A stretch of 64,000 nt of DNA from Chloroflexi bacterium HGW-Chloroflexi-3 (GTDB lineage: Bacteria; Chloroflexota; Anaerolineae; Anaerolineales; Anaerolineaceae): NCBI GenBank assembly GCA_002842045.1, contig PHBX01000013.1, forward strand, positions 1-64,000, written 5' to 3'. Below, in pieces: positions 36,357 through 46,069 of this stretch. Made by a program: the position numbers and the translations under genes. The notes beneath the pieces are model-generated. The model did no database searches and was not told the origin of the DNA. It saw only the letters and a list, made by a program, of their open reading frames with translations. Within the stretch, counting starts at the first letter, position 1; every line of letters starts with the position of its first letter.

Positions 36357-36393
36357 GGGGCAGGTTTTGGTACCTGCCCCAATTATTTTTTTC
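36357..36393. terminator. Bidirectional terminator between the HD-like gene and pepF
   Basis: GGGGCAGGT (36357-36365) pairs with ACCTGCCCC (36372-36380) over a 6-nt loop. On the plus strand AATTATTTTTTTC follows; on the minus strand TTTTTG follows. It serves both convergent genes. A TCTGAACTGGGATTTTTATG repeat copy lies nearby at 36221-36240. Confidence 0.85.
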
Positions 36394-36420
36394 TAACCCC
36401 TACGCCCTAAGTCCTGACAC

Positions 36421-38181
36421 CTACAACGCTTCCAACTCCCCAATCAACCCTTTCAGCACCTCGAAACCGCCCTGCCAGAAGGCTGGATCATACACATCAA
36501 TACCGGCTTCCGAAAGCACCTGCACGGGCGCCTTGGATCCGCCAGTGGAAAGGATCTTCGTATAGCGCGGGATGAAGCTCTCGCCTTCCTGTTTATACTG
36601 CTGATAGAGAGACAGCACCAGCAGCTGGCCGAAAGTGTAGGCGTACACGTAGAAGGGCACATCATAAATGTGCGGAATGGAAACCCACTCCCATTTGAAT
36701 TCATCACTGACTTCCACTGCATCTCCAAATTGATCTTTCATGTTCTGCATATAGGCTTCTGCCAGTTCGTCCACCGAGGAGCCTTTCTGGATCATCTCAT
36801 GTGCCTGGCGTTCAAACAGGGCAAAGTATGCCTGACGCATGATGGTGGCATAAGCGCCATCCACCTGCCCGAAGAGGATGTCACGGCGCACACTCTCATC
36901 CGTTTCATGCTTCAGCATATGATCGACCAGCACCATCTCGCCAAAGGTGGACGCGGTTTCGGCCAGCGGTAAATTGGAATGGAAAGTGAAAATGCTGTGA
37001 TCAGCTGCCAGCATGCCGTGGACAGCATGTCCCAGCTCATGCGCCATGGTGGAGACATCATCCGCTTTGCCCTGGTAGTTTAACATCACCCACGGGGTCA
37101 AATCGGGACCGGATGGCCAACAGAATGCACCGCCACGTTTCCCCTTACGCACCTCGCTGTCCAAATGGTTTTCGGCAAAGACCCGCTCTGCCATTTCTGA
37201 GAATTTAGGATCAAATACATTAAACGCATCCAGCACCAATTGGGTGGCAACATCGAATGCATAGGTCTTATCAGACTTAACCACCGGTGCATAGACGTCA
37301 TAGCGGCGTAATTTCTCCACCCCGATCAATCTGGCCTTCAGGCGGAAAAAGCGTTGGAAGACACCGGCGTTCTTCTGGCACACATCCAATAGCGTGTCGA
37401 CCACTGCGTCCGGGATGTCGTTGATCAGGTTGCGGGCAGCAATCGGTGATGCATGTTTGCGCAGGTTGACCTGCTCATTGCGCCAATCGCGCACCAGTGT
37501 CTGGTAAATCTGACCCAAGATTGAGCCGTCATCGCCATAGACCTTGTAAAGTTCCTGGTATGCCCTGGCTCGCAGGTCGGGATCAGCAGTGCGCACATAC
37601 ATCATCAACTCGCCGCGCGTTAGTTCCTTCACTTCGCCATTCACTTCGAGTTTGAAAACATAGCGGTTGGTCAGCGAGGAGTACACCATTTGTAATGCGC
37701 TCTGCCCGGTGACATTCTTGATGTTGATGATCTTTTCTTCGGCTTCACTCAAGGTGTGTGGGATGAACAGGCGCATGGCTTCCAACCAGTAAGCATAATC
37801 CCCACTACCCACCACTAATTCTTTCGCTTTTTCTTCCGGGAGCGCCTTCCACCACAGGTTGAAGAACAAAATACGGTTGGACATTTCTGCCACGAACTGT
37901 TCTACCCGTGCCATCAGGTTTTGCGCCACCTGATTCTGGGTATCCTCTGAGAAATATAGTCCAGCAAAGGTGTAAATCTTCTGTCCCAGTGCAGTGTTTT
38001 GATCCAGTTCCTTCACGATCGATAGAAAAGTTTCCAGGTTGATATCATCCGTCAACTCAGGACGGCGTTTCTCTAATATTTCCACCTGTTTTTCTATTTC
38101 TACAAAAGCAGCTTCCAATTCTTCAGACTTCGGTCCTGGGAATAAATCCCCCAGGCTCCAGCGAGTTTGTTGGCAGGTCAT
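36421..38181 (-). CDS. pepF: Oligoendopeptidase F (M3B metallopeptidase)
   Basis: The 586-residue protein is a cytoplasmic-type zinc oligopeptidase: the zinc motif HELGH lies in STMAHELGHAVHG (about residue 386), with the third ligand in ETASTFGE downstream, and the N-terminal helical domain starts WSLGDLFPGPKSEEL. M3B enzymes cut short peptides for recycling. Its start overlaps the ccrM-like gene stop by 4 bp (ATGA), an unusual operon partner. A heptamer run directly follows the stop. Confidence 0.95.
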   Translation of the reverse strand: MTCQQTRWSLGDLFPGPKSEELEAAFVEIEKQVEILEKRRPELTDDINLETFLSIVKELDQNTALGQKIYTFAGLYFSEDTQNQVAQNLMARVEQFVAEMSNRILFFNLWWKALPEEKAKELVVGSGDYAYWLEAMRLFIPHTLSEAEEKIINIKNVTGQSALQMVYSSLTNRYVFKLEVNGEVKELTRGELMMYVRTADPDLRARAYQELYKVYGDDGSILGQIYQTLVRDWRNEQVNLRKHASPIAARNLINDIPDAVVDTLLDVCQKNAGVFQRFFRLKARLIGVEKLRRYDVYAPVVKSDKTYAFDVATQLVLDAFNVFDPKFSEMAERVFAENHLDSEVRKGKRGGAFCWPSGPDLTPWVMLNYQGKADDVSTMAHELGHAVHGMLAADHSIFTFHSNLPLAETASTFGEMVLVDHMLKHETDESVRRDILFGQVDGAYATIMRQAYFALFERQAHEMIQKGSSVDELAEAYMQNMKDQFGDAVEVSDEFKWEWVSIPHIYDVPFYVYAYTFGQLLVLSLYQQYKQEGESFIPRYTKILSTGGSKAPVQVLSEAGIDVYDPAFWQGGFEVLKGLIGELEAL

Positions 38182-39284
38182 GATTCCAAATCTCCTTTTT
38201 CCGTTAGATATTCACGCAATTGTTGTCTTAAGCAGTCAATTGGATAGCGTTTCCCTTTGGTCTCATCGTGATAAAACCAGGCGGTCCATCCATTGACCGG
38301 ACCATTCTTTAACTGTCGTCCCAACTGATGAATCGATCCACGTTTGCCATCCAGCACCAGCGATCCATCCGCCATCACCTGGGCTGCCAGGTCGCTGTTT
38401 TCCCCAAAAAATAACATCGTCCCCGGCTTCAGAAAGCCATTCTCGATCAACTCACCAAACGGTAGGCGTGGTTCGCGGCGTGGATTGATCTGCGACAGCA
38501 GGAAATCCTCACCCAATGGGGTCACACCCGTGATTCGTTTTGCAGCAATGCGCACATAGGATTCCTCGCGCTCAATTCCGATGAAATGCCGGCGTAAAAG
38601 GCGTGCTGCTGCCCCGGTGGTGCCACTACCAAAGAATGGATCGAGCACCACATCGCCCTCATTGGTACATACCTGCAACACCCGGTACAACAGTGCCAGT
38701 GGTTTCTGGGTGGAATGGGCACGTGATCCATTTTCCTTTAAGCGCTCTTTGCCACTGCAGCGCGCGAAGTACCAATCACTGCGCATCTGAAGATCATCGT
38801 TTATCATCTTCAGGCTGTGATGATTAAAGGTATAAGGTGCGCCACGTTGCTTTTGCGCCCAGATCAGGGTTTCGTGCGCATTTGTCAGTCGTACCCCACG
38901 GAAATTTGGCATTGGGTTCGATTTAACCCAGATTACATCGTTCAAAATCCAATAGCCCAAATCTTGAATGATGGACCCCACACGGTAGATATTGTGATAA
39001 CTGCCAATCACCCACAGGGTGCCATTCGGTTTCAGTATGCGTTTAGCGGCTTCCAGCCAATCGCGGGTGAACTGGTCGTAGGTCTCAAAATTGTCAAACT
39101 TATCCCAATGATCATCCACCGCTTCTACATGCGACAAATCCGGGCGATAGAGCTGTTGTTTAAGTTGAAGATTGTACGGTGGATCAGCGAAGATCATGTC
39201 CACTGAGTCAGACTCCATCTGGCGCATGACTTCTACACAGTCCCCCAGGATGATCTGATCTTCGTCAATGGCGATTCGATTCAT
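38178..39284 (-). CDS. ccrM: CcrM-like adenine-N6 DNA methyltransferase (predicted GANTC)
   Basis: The 368-residue protein follows Caulobacter CcrM along its whole length: ILGDCVEVM, DPPY at 34-37 (ADPPYNLQL), RPDLSHVEAVDDHWDKFDNFETYDQF, KPNGTLWVIGSYHNIYRVGS, NPMPNFRG, STQKP, DPFFGSGTTG, and the specific C-terminal domain GSIHQLGRQLKN...NGWTAWFYHDE. CcrM methylates the A of GANTC and works without a restriction partner, timing the cell cycle in Alphaproteobacteria. No endonuclease gene is adjacent here either. The ATG at 39284 gives the family N-terminus; 27 more codons upstream are possible. The target specificity is inferred from similarity. Confidence 0.88.
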   Translation of the reverse strand: MNRIAIDEDQIILGDCVEVMRQMESDSVDMIFADPPYNLQLKQQLYRPDLSHVEAVDDHWDKFDNFETYDQFTRDWLEAAKRILKPNGTLWVIGSYHNIYRVGSIIQDLGYWILNDVIWVKSNPMPNFRGVRLTNAHETLIWAQKQRGAPYTFNHHSLKMINDDLQMRSDWYFARCSGKERLKENGSRAHSTQKPLALLYRVLQVCTNEGDVVLDPFFGSGTTGAAARLLRRHFIGIEREESYVRIAAKRITGVTPLGEDFLLSQINPRREPRLPFGELIENGFLKPGTMLFFGENSDLAAQVMADGSLVLDGKRGSIHQLGRQLKNGPVNGWTAWFYHDETKGKRYPIDCLRQQLREYLTEKGDLES

Positions 39285-39549
39285 ATGCTTTATTGTACTT
39301 GAAAAACCATAGAAAACCGGTTTTTGTCTCATTTTTTCTTCAGGTGGATGGGCTAAAACCATCAATTTTGTTAGATTTTTATGCCTGAATTCTAACCAAA
39401 TTGTTGGTTGACAATATTTGAAAGCAATCTAAAATGGAATATATAGCATCGTCAGGAATATTTGTGATCATTTATACACAACAATAATCTTTCATCAAAG
39501 ACGGGTGATAAACCCGTATTTTAACTTTAATGATCTTTTCGGAGGTAAG

Positions 39550-41250
39550 ATGAAAAAGAAATTCTTTATTCCCATACTGGTATTGATCTTATTATCATTG
39601 GCCTGCAACCTTTCAGCTGATAAATTAGCAAAAGAAACGGAAGAACCAGCACGTGTGGCTGTCTCGGAAGAACCAGCCAGCCAACCTGATCCAGTCGTCC
39701 CTAGCACTGCTCGTAGTACGGCAGCCAAAAATATAGACGAGGTTCGCCCGGCTGTTTTCCAGCTGATGGCAACCGGCACATATAACGACATTGAACAGGG
39801 ATTGGTATTGAACGCCGAGTGGGGTGGCACCGGTTTCTTCATCGATCCTTCTGGGATCGGGGTCACCAACAATCATGTGGTAGCTGGTGCAGCCATTTTG
39901 AAGGCCTATGTTAATGGAGAGACCACACCACGCAATGTTCGTGTGCTGGGCACATCCGAATGCGCTGATCTGGCCGTAGTGCAGGTGGAAGGCAGTGATT
40001 TTGCTTTCCTGGAGTGGTATGAAGGGGAAGTAAAAACCGGTCTGGATGTGTATGCTGCTGGTTTCCCACTGCTGGATCCGGAGTACAACCTCACCAAAGG
40101 CATCATCTCCAAGGTAAACGCCAACGGCCAAACCTCCTGGTCATCCATGTCTTACATCTACGGGCATGATGCCAAAATCAACCCTGGCAACTCAGGTGGA
40201 CCGCTCGTTACAACTGAAGGTAAAGTGGTAGGAGTCAATTACATGACCCAGGCCACCTATGATATGCAGTTTGCCATACCCGCTGACCAATCCATCCCGA
40301 TTGTCAATCGTTTGCGTGAACGACAGAATGTTGCCTCCATCGGATTGGATGGTTTAGCCATCGTCTTTGGTCCTAACAGTGAATACCCGGGTATCTGGGT
40401 CAATTCTGTCACCACCGGCGGTATTGCCGATAAAGCCGGCATTAAACCGGGTGACATCATCCATGAAGTCGAGGATATCCTGATTGCCACCGATGGCACC
40501 ATGAAGGATTATTGCGATATTCTCAAGAGTCACGATTTGAGTGATGAACTCAAGGTGTTTGTGTACCGTTGGGAGTCGGATGAACTCTTCGAAGGCTCGT
40601 TGAACGGTGAAAATTTGGCCCTTTGGGGATATGCTGGTCTGTCCGGTGAGGTTCAGGACTGGGTGGATGATTATGATTACTCAGCCACAGAAAACGAACC
40701 ATTCCGCACCGAAGAATTCGATGGAAATATCGACTGGTGGACATATTTCTGGTTTGGTGAAGATGGGTCTGTATTTAATGTGTATCAAGATAACCAACGA
40801 ATAATTTTTGAAATTGACGATGTTGAAACATTTGTATATCTTACTTACGATGAATATTATTACGATGATGTTCAAATCAGCACTCTGGTTGAAAATCGTG
40901 GGGTAAACTCCTTTGATGTCAGTTTAATATGTCGTTACGATGAAAATCGCGGCTGGTATGAATTTAATATCGGAAGTGATGGCTTATATACTGCTTATTT
41001 ATATGATAATAATTCCGGATACAAAAAAATAGGTGATGGTGGATCAACCCGTATAAAAACCGGCAAAGAATATAATGAATACACCATGCGCTGTAAAGGC
41101 AACACTTTAACATTATGGATCAATGGTTACGAAACCAGCACCATCAAAAATTCTGATCTCAAAGAAGGCTTGATTGGGATTGGTACTTCTTCCTACAACG
41201 TCACACCCGTGATTGCAGAATTTGAATACGTGGATATTTCATATCCGTAA
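39550..41250 (+). CDS. HtrA/DegP-like serine protease lipoprotein with PDZ and C-terminal lectin-like domain
   Basis: The 566-residue protein has a lipoprotein signal (LSLAC, C19), a trypsin-like domain with H109 (TNNHVVAGA), D140 (CADLAVVQV) and S215 (NPGNSGGPLV), and a PDZ domain (about 285-345, IADKAGIKPGDIIHEVEDI). Residues 390-566 form a beta-rich domain of the laminin-G/DUF1080 kind (WWTYFWFGEDG, FNIGSDGLYTAY, LTLWINGYETS). It is probably a membrane-anchored external protease for damaged proteins, with the C-terminal domain binding a polymer or substrate. GGAGGTAAG precedes the ATG. Confidence 0.9.
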   Translation: MKKKFFIPILVLILLSLACNLSADKLAKETEEPARVAVSEEPASQPDPVVPSTARSTAAKNIDEVRPAVFQLMATGTYNDIEQGLVLNAEWGGTGFFIDPSGIGVTNNHVVAGAAILKAYVNGETTPRNVRVLGTSECADLAVVQVEGSDFAFLEWYEGEVKTGLDVYAAGFPLLDPEYNLTKGIISKVNANGQTSWSSMSYIYGHDAKINPGNSGGPLVTTEGKVVGVNYMTQATYDMQFAIPADQSIPIVNRLRERQNVASIGLDGLAIVFGPNSEYPGIWVNSVTTGGIADKAGIKPGDIIHEVEDILIATDGTMKDYCDILKSHDLSDELKVFVYRWESDELFEGSLNGENLALWGYAGLSGEVQDWVDDYDYSATENEPFRTEEFDGNIDWWTYFWFGEDGSVFNVYQDNQRIIFEIDDVETFVYLTYDEYYYDDVQISTLVENRGVNSFDVSLICRYDENRGWYEFNIGSDGLYTAYLYDNNSGYKKIGDGGSTRIKTGKEYNEYTMRCKGNTLTLWINGYETSTIKNSDLKEGLIGIGTSSYNVTPVIAEFEYVDISYP

Positions 41251-41273
41251 TTTTATTACCGGTCAAAACATCG

Positions 41274-41312
41274 AAAAAGCTGACCCTCTAACCTGGATCA
41301 GCTTTTTTCTTT
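41274..41312 (+). terminator. Terminator of the HtrA-like gene
   Basis: AAAAAGCTGA (41274-41283) pairs with TCAGCTTTTT (41298-41307) and is followed by TCTTT. It lies 24 bp after the stop codon. The symmetric A/T arms could also serve the minus strand. Confidence 0.85.
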
Positions 41313-41393
41313 AGGTGTTGAGAAGAAACTTCTTGGTGCAGCGCATCTTTTCCAGTAATGCAATTTAAACTTTACGCTTTGAGCTTTCGGCTA

Positions 41394-42311
41394 CTAATAC
41401 ATCCACGCATCCAATGGCTGCGGACCTGACATCACATCCCTCATAATCCGCAAATTACCAATAATATCCGGTCGGACACTCCAGCGGATCATTGCAATTT
41501 GACCATGGCGAATCTCAATTCCTGTAATGCTGTACGGTGAAACCACTGAGCCGGTATTGAAATAAGGCACATGACTTAACGCTGGAAAACGTGGTCGATG
41601 CGTATGACCAGCTACAATCATCTTGCGATTTTCCCTGCTCCAATAGATCAACTTCTTGTCCACCCGTTTGGCGATGGTGAAATTCTTGGCAGCGCTGGTG
41701 GGATCACCCAATCCATACAGCTGTAAATTGCGCCAGAACGCACGTACAAAGAAGCGACCCACCGGCCAGAGCAAATCGGACATTAAATCACCCTGGTGAC
41801 CATGCACCAGATACAACTCACGCCTGGTGGGTTCGTGCTCCAAAATCAAGCCTGGAAAGATTTCTAAATTTGGAAAAAATGGTTTTCTCGTCTGTGAAAT
41901 CTCGTCAAAAAAGGTATGCAACTGTGCATTAACAAAACGAGGATACGCTTTCTCAATATCATGGTTGCCTAGCATCATATAAAAACGATTTTCGGCATGG
42001 TAACGCATGAGAATCTCAAAGATAACCCGGTGCGCTGTGAAGATTTCGTGGAAATTATGGTGTTTCCAGAGGTCATCCCCATCACCTAGTTCGATATAAG
42101 TGTACCCTTCGTGAAAATAGTAAGACAGGGCGTGATAAACCAGGTTCTGATTCTTAGCGAAATCATCCGCCCAGCCATAATCACCCCGATGGCAATCGCT
42201 GAAAATGATGATGCGCGAATCATTATCAATCGGAAGTCGTTTTGCTTTTGCATGAACTTCGCTCAAGCGATTAAATGTACTCATCTTGGAACCAGGGATA
42301 ATCATTTGCAT
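41394..42311 (-). CDS. Calcineurin-like metallophosphoesterase
   Basis: The product of about 305 residues carries the phosphoesterase motifs in order: FSDCHRGDYG (D-x-H), GDGDDLW (GDxxD), MLGNHDIE (GNHD), VHGHQGD and VAGHTHRPRF (GHTH). The layout resembles LpxH/YbbF-type enzymes but the protein is longer and no lipid A genes are near, so the substrate is unknown. The ATG at 42311 has AGGG seven bases upstream; the frame could begin 27 bases earlier, but a TATAAT (42358-42353) so close to that codon argues for the shorter form. A heptamer run (41364-41398) follows the stop. Confidence 0.85.
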   Translation of the reverse strand: MQMIIPGSKMSTFNRLSEVHAKAKRLPIDNDSRIIIFSDCHRGDYGWADDFAKNQNLVYHALSYYFHEGYTYIELGDGDDLWKHHNFHEIFTAHRVIFEILMRYHAENRFYMMLGNHDIEKAYPRFVNAQLHTFFDEISQTRKPFFPNLEIFPGLILEHEPTRRELYLVHGHQGDLMSDLLWPVGRFFVRAFWRNLQLYGLGDPTSAAKNFTIAKRVDKKLIYWSRENRKMIVAGHTHRPRFPALSHVPYFNTGSVVSPYSITGIEIRHGQIAMIRWSVRPDIIGNLRIMRDVMSGPQPLDAWMY

Positions 42312-42397
42312 TTCGTCTACCCTGTCAGGGGATATCATTCACATCCATATCATTATACGTCTGAATATAATGGATTTCACCCATCTGTCAGAATAAA

Positions 42398-43081
42398 TTA
42401 GATCTGAATCGTTTTGCCAAAATGAACCTTCCGCAATCCCGGTAAAGCGTAAATTTTCATTTGAATTTCGTCAATCAACTCCGCGCGTTTACAACTATAT
42501 TCCAAATTGATCTTGGTTTCATCATCTGTAAAATCATGTTCATGGCTGAAAGTGATAAGATGAACGTGTTTATGGTCAAAAATTTTGCGCACTGCTGCCA
42601 GGTCGGGGGGACCATCCTTTATCCACATGGTAATGGGAGCAATTGTTTTTGGATGAAACAGTTTATTCTCCAATTTATTCAATACAGATAGAACAATAAA
42701 AAGAACGATGGTAACAATCACTGCCGCAGAGAAAAATCCTGCACCAACTGCCAGACCCACCACCGCCATCGTCCAGATCGTCGCAGCTGTGGTCAACCCG
42801 CGGATATTAACTCCGGCGTGTAAAATCGCACCGGCTCCTAGAAACCCGATACCCGAGATCACCTGAGCTGCCAGACGGGCTGGATCCCCCATGCCACCCA
42901 TCGGTTGATATACATGCGCAAGCGACACCGAAAGGATCATCGCCAGCGCCGATCCCATCACCAGGATGATATTGGTGCGTAAACCAGCAGGTTGGTTGTC
43001 CAGTTCACGCTCAATGCCAATAATGGCACCCAACAAAAATGCTATGCCTAAACGAATAGCAATATCAGTTTCTGAAATCAT
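42398..43081 (-). CDS. MgtC/SapB family membrane protein
   Basis: The 227-residue protein has four to five N-terminal membrane helices with the family signature RLGIAFLLGAIIGIERELDNQPAGLRTNIILVMGSALAM and QVISGIGFLGAGAIL, followed by a cytoplasmic ACT-like domain (about 150-227). MgtC proteins modulate magnesium homeostasis and ATP synthase in pathogens; in environmental bacteria the role is unclear. Monocistronic as far as can be seen. Confidence 0.92.
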   Translation of the reverse strand: MISETDIAIRLGIAFLLGAIIGIERELDNQPAGLRTNIILVMGSALAMILSVSLAHVYQPMGGMGDPARLAAQVISGIGFLGAGAILHAGVNIRGLTTAATIWTMAVVGLAVGAGFFSAAVIVTIVLFIVLSVLNKLENKLFHPKTIAPITMWIKDGPPDLAAVRKIFDHKHVHLITFSHEHDFTDDETKINLEYSCKRAELIDEIQMKIYALPGLRKVHFGKTIQI

Positions 43082-43282
43082 TCTACTCTCCTTGGTTATC
43101 CAGTATTAAATCAAAGAATATCTTTTTTTGATAGTACTCTGATCTTGATTGTAATCTTTTATTTTTACTGGACAAATTAAAATGTTTTTATATTGTAAAT
43201 ATTTATTATATAATAAAACATATGTTCTATATATTATTATGTCGATTTTTTACTTAAACTCCAGAAATATCAATTAAACAAA

Positions 43283-43312
43283 AGAGCTGCATTCATATCA
43301 GAAAGCAGCTCT
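43283..43312 (-). terminator. Terminator of the YhfC-type gene cluster
   Basis: On the minus strand AGAGCTGC (43312-43305) pairs with GCAGCTCT (43290-43283), then TTTGTTT follows. It lies about 20 bp after the YhfC-like stop. The remainder of 43082-43282 is very AT-rich with no gene. Confidence 0.8.
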
Positions 43313-43333
43313 ACTATGGATAATTTAACGTAA

Positions 43334-44152
43334 TTATAGGTTCAAAAGAACCACCCGCTCCTGATCCAGCCGTTTGGCCGTCTTGATGATCACATACAGC
43401 ATCCCGAACGAGATCAATATCAAACCAGCTTCGATTAACCAGATGTTCACGCCAAAGGATATTCCAAGCACGGCCAGACCATCCACCACGGCATGATACA
43501 AAACTGCCAACCAGAACCATAGCGGTTTACGGAAAGAGATCGCCACCCAGACCATCACACTCAGACTGATATGTAATCCCAACGCAGCAATCCGCTCTAC
43601 TGCACCGGCCAGTGGCATATGCCAGGGAGTCGCCCAGTATGCCTGTACTTGTTGTCGCGCCAACTCAGCCTGGTTTGGACCTAAACCTGACAATACAGTA
43701 TCCGAGCTCGACAGAGAAAGGATCGAAATCAATGTTGCCAGCACACTTCCTCCAATAATGATCGCTTCGATACCACCATGCCCGACGCCAAGGGTGAGTG
43801 CTGAACCAAAAGAATCTCCTTTCTTTTTCAACAATTTGTACCCAATCCATCGGGCTGTCTCTTCAAAAATGCCGGCCAGCAGACCCAGGACAATCGCATT
43901 AAAGAAGGGTGCGGACCCCGGATCGACATGCAGAAGCAATCCGGACGAAAAAGCGCGGGTCAGACCACTGACCGCTGGCAGGTGGAAGATTTGCGAGCCG
44001 ATGAAGGTCAGCACACCCACACCAAACAACTTCCAGCTGGTGCCTTTCCGCTTAATGATCCACCAGCCCAGAATGAGTGGAAAGATGACATTAAATGTTC
44101 CGGCTAACAGAAAAGTGACGATTAATACCACATTCGGACTATTTTCCATCAT
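43334..44152 (-). CDS. YhfC-family predicted intramembrane glutamic endopeptidase
   Basis: The 272-residue protein has about seven membrane helices. The central pair of motifs GIFEETARWIGYKLL and TLGVGHGGIEAI (EE..R and H..E) is the predicted active site of the YhfC branch of CAAX-protease-like membrane enzymes; a third (YHAVVDGLAVL) completes the set. The gene follows the ABC permease after 15 bp and probably belongs to the same operon (GntR, SdpI, ABC transporter). Substrate unknown. Confidence 0.82.
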   Translation of the reverse strand: MMENSPNVVLIVTFLLAGTFNVIFPLILGWWIIKRKGTSWKLFGVGVLTFIGSQIFHLPAVSGLTRAFSSGLLLHVDPGSAPFFNAIVLGLLAGIFEETARWIGYKLLKKKGDSFGSALTLGVGHGGIEAIIIGGSVLATLISILSLSSSDTVLSGLGPNQAELARQQVQAYWATPWHMPLAGAVERIAALGLHISLSVMVWVAISFRKPLWFWLAVLYHAVVDGLAVLGISFGVNIWLIEAGLILISFGMLYVIIKTAKRLDQERVVLLNL

Positions 44153-44167
44153 TTACCTCACTGTCTC

Positions 44168-44995
44168 TTAATGCGCGCTCTGATATAACAAGGCTTTACG
44201 ATTGAATTGTTGAATCGCCAGGAAGAACAGAACACCGGCTGCCAGCCAGACGACAAATCCCAACACCAAACCAACCCAAACGCTCAGGTAGATCAATCCC
44301 GAAGCCTGTCCAACAAATAGTCCCAGCACAATGATCACCAACGCGCCACTGGCTTGATAGGCACCCATAAAGGTCTGCACTTTGGCGGAGATCAAGACCG
44401 TGGCGCCCACCCCCAACGCCGCAAACGCCGGGCTGACCCAGAACACCAGCGGGTACCAGGAGGGCAGCGGGAACCATAGATAGCCAAACAAGGGATAGCC
44501 ACCAGCATTCAAGACGATAATGTAGATCAAAAAGCTGATCCACGACACTAAAACAGACGGGATAAATGCTGCCAGAGCTTTTCCGATGAACAATTCTGCA
44601 TCGGTGGCGGAGGTGTAAAGCAGCGCCTCCAGAGTCTTGCGTTCCCTCTCCCCGGCAAATGACTCGGCCGCGATACTGGCCGAGAACATCAATGGCATGA
44701 TCAAGAACATCGGCGCGAACAGGAATCCAAGCATCATTGCAATCGAGAGCTGTACCTCATTCATACCCGCCAGCATATTGGAAATTGAGGGTGGAATGCG
44801 CTCAAACATCATCTGAATATCCGGATCATTCAAGGCATCAGCTGAACCGGTCGTGTTGGCGATCACCAGCATAACCGCTGGTAAAACCATCATGATTATT
44901 AATGGAACTATCACCATGGATATCAGCACAGATTTATTCTGGCGAACTTCCAATATATCTTTCCAGGCAATAATGCGAATTTTGCGCCAGTTCAT
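44168..44995 (-). CDS. ABC-2 type transporter permease
   Basis: The 275-residue protein starts with the ABC-2 signature RIIAWKDILEVRQNKSVLIS and has six predicted membrane helices; AESFAGERERKTLEALLYTSATDAELFIGKAL is the coupling segment typical of NatB-like permeases. It overlaps the ATPase gene by 4 bp. Together they probably export a small molecule or ion, or remove membrane-damaging peptides. Confidence 0.9.
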   Translation of the reverse strand: MNWRKIRIIAWKDILEVRQNKSVLISMVIVPLIIMMVLPAVMLVIANTTGSADALNDPDIQMMFERIPPSISNMLAGMNEVQLSIAMMLGFLFAPMFLIMPLMFSASIAAESFAGERERKTLEALLYTSATDAELFIGKALAAFIPSVLVSWISFLIYIIVLNAGGYPLFGYLWFPLPSWYPLVFWVSPAFAALGVGATVLISAKVQTFMGAYQASGALVIIVLGLFVGQASGLIYLSVWVGLVLGFVVWLAAGVLFFLAIQQFNRKALLYQSAH

Positions 44996-45948
44996 TTTAC
45001 TCCTCCGTTGTGACCCTTGTGATTATTGTTTTGTAATTGTAAATACACCTGCTCCAGCGGGATTTGCTGCGGTTGCAGACGTAAAATCAATGCGCCCAGA
45101 GCGACCAGACCGGAGACAACCTGCGGGATCGCAGCTTCCGATTCAACTTCAATCTTTATTTCCTGCAATGAATGGACATACAGGTTCAACACACCAGCGA
45201 TTGTACGAATCTGATCCATCTTTTCAAACGGGCTCAAGAGTTGTACTTCCAACCACATACCCGGTGAGACCAACTTTTGTAGATCCGACAGACTACCCAT
45301 CGCCAGTGCACTACCCTGCCGCATGATCAATAAGCGATCACACAGGCGTTGCGCTTCGTCGAGGTTGTGGGTGCAGATCAACACCGTGATGCCTTCCTTC
45401 TGGCGCACATCCGCGATTAATTCGCGCACCTGGACAGCTGCCTCAGGATCCAATCCGGAGGTGGGCTCATCCAGAAAGAGCAATTTCGGATTCGTCAACC
45501 AGGCTCTGGAAAGCGCCAGACGCTGTTTCATACCTTTGCTGAACGTCCCGGCGCGATCATCCGCCCGATGACTGAGATCAAACATCTCCAGCAATTCATC
45601 GCTGCGGCGTTCAATCTGTTGATCGTCCATCCCGGCCAGTACGCCGAAGAAGCGCAAATTCTGTCGGGCGGTCAGACGCTCGTACAAAGCCGGTGTTTCT
45701 GTCAGCACACCGGCTTTCTCACGGATTTTCTCGCCAGATTTCATTGGGTCAAAACCCATCACTGAGATCTCCCCTCCGCTGGCTTCGAACATGCCATTCA
45801 AAAGACGAACCGTGGTTGTTTTTCCGGCTCCATTCGGACCCAACAGCCCAAACACTTCTCCCTTTTGCACGTCAAAAGAAAGGTCCTGAATTGCCTGAAA
45901 ATCACCATACTTGTGTTTCAAATGCGATACTTCTATAATTTTTTCCAT
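44992..45948 (-). CDS. ABC transporter ATP-binding protein (NatA-like)
   Basis: The 318-residue ATPase has Walker A LLGPNGAGKTTTVRLL, signature FSKGMKQRLALSRAW, Walker B LLFLDEPTSGLDP and a C-terminal regulatory extension of about 90 residues. The frame could start 33 bases earlier (MFHVKQ...), but those bases are a parS site, so the ATG at 45948 is preferred. It is coupled to the permease downstream. Confidence 0.93.
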   Translation of the reverse strand: MEKIIEVSHLKHKYGDFQAIQDLSFDVQKGEVFGLLGPNGAGKTTTVRLLNGMFEASGGEISVMGFDPMKSGEKIREKAGVLTETPALYERLTARQNLRFFGVLAGMDDQQIERRSDELLEMFDLSHRADDRAGTFSKGMKQRLALSRAWLTNPKLLFLDEPTSGLDPEAAVQVRELIADVRQKEGITVLICTHNLDEAQRLCDRLLIMRQGSALAMGSLSDLQKLVSPGMWLEVQLLSPFEKMDQIRTIAGVLNLYVHSLQEIKIEVESEAAIPQVVSGLVALGALILRLQPQQIPLEQVYLQLQNNNHKGHNGGVK

Positions 45949-45964
45949 GCTTTTATTTTCTACT

Positions 45965-45980
45965 TGTTTCACGTGAAACA
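45965..45980. other. parS centromere-like site 1
   Basis: TGTTTCACGTGAAACA is the exact 16-bp bacterial parS palindrome bound by ParB. ParB loads at such sites near the replication origin and spreads. It sits just upstream of the NatA-like gene. Confidence 0.92.
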
Positions 45981-46069
45981 TTATCGTTCACGAATTCTTC
46001 TCAAACCTGGTTTGTCGGGTGTTTTTGTCGGTATATATCTGACGACATGCCAACCCAGTTAATAACACT

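Noticed and set aside
45949..45981. N-terminal MFHVKQ extension of the NatA-like ATPase
   Set aside because: These codons are the parS palindrome read through; the ATPase homology starts at the ATG at 45948.
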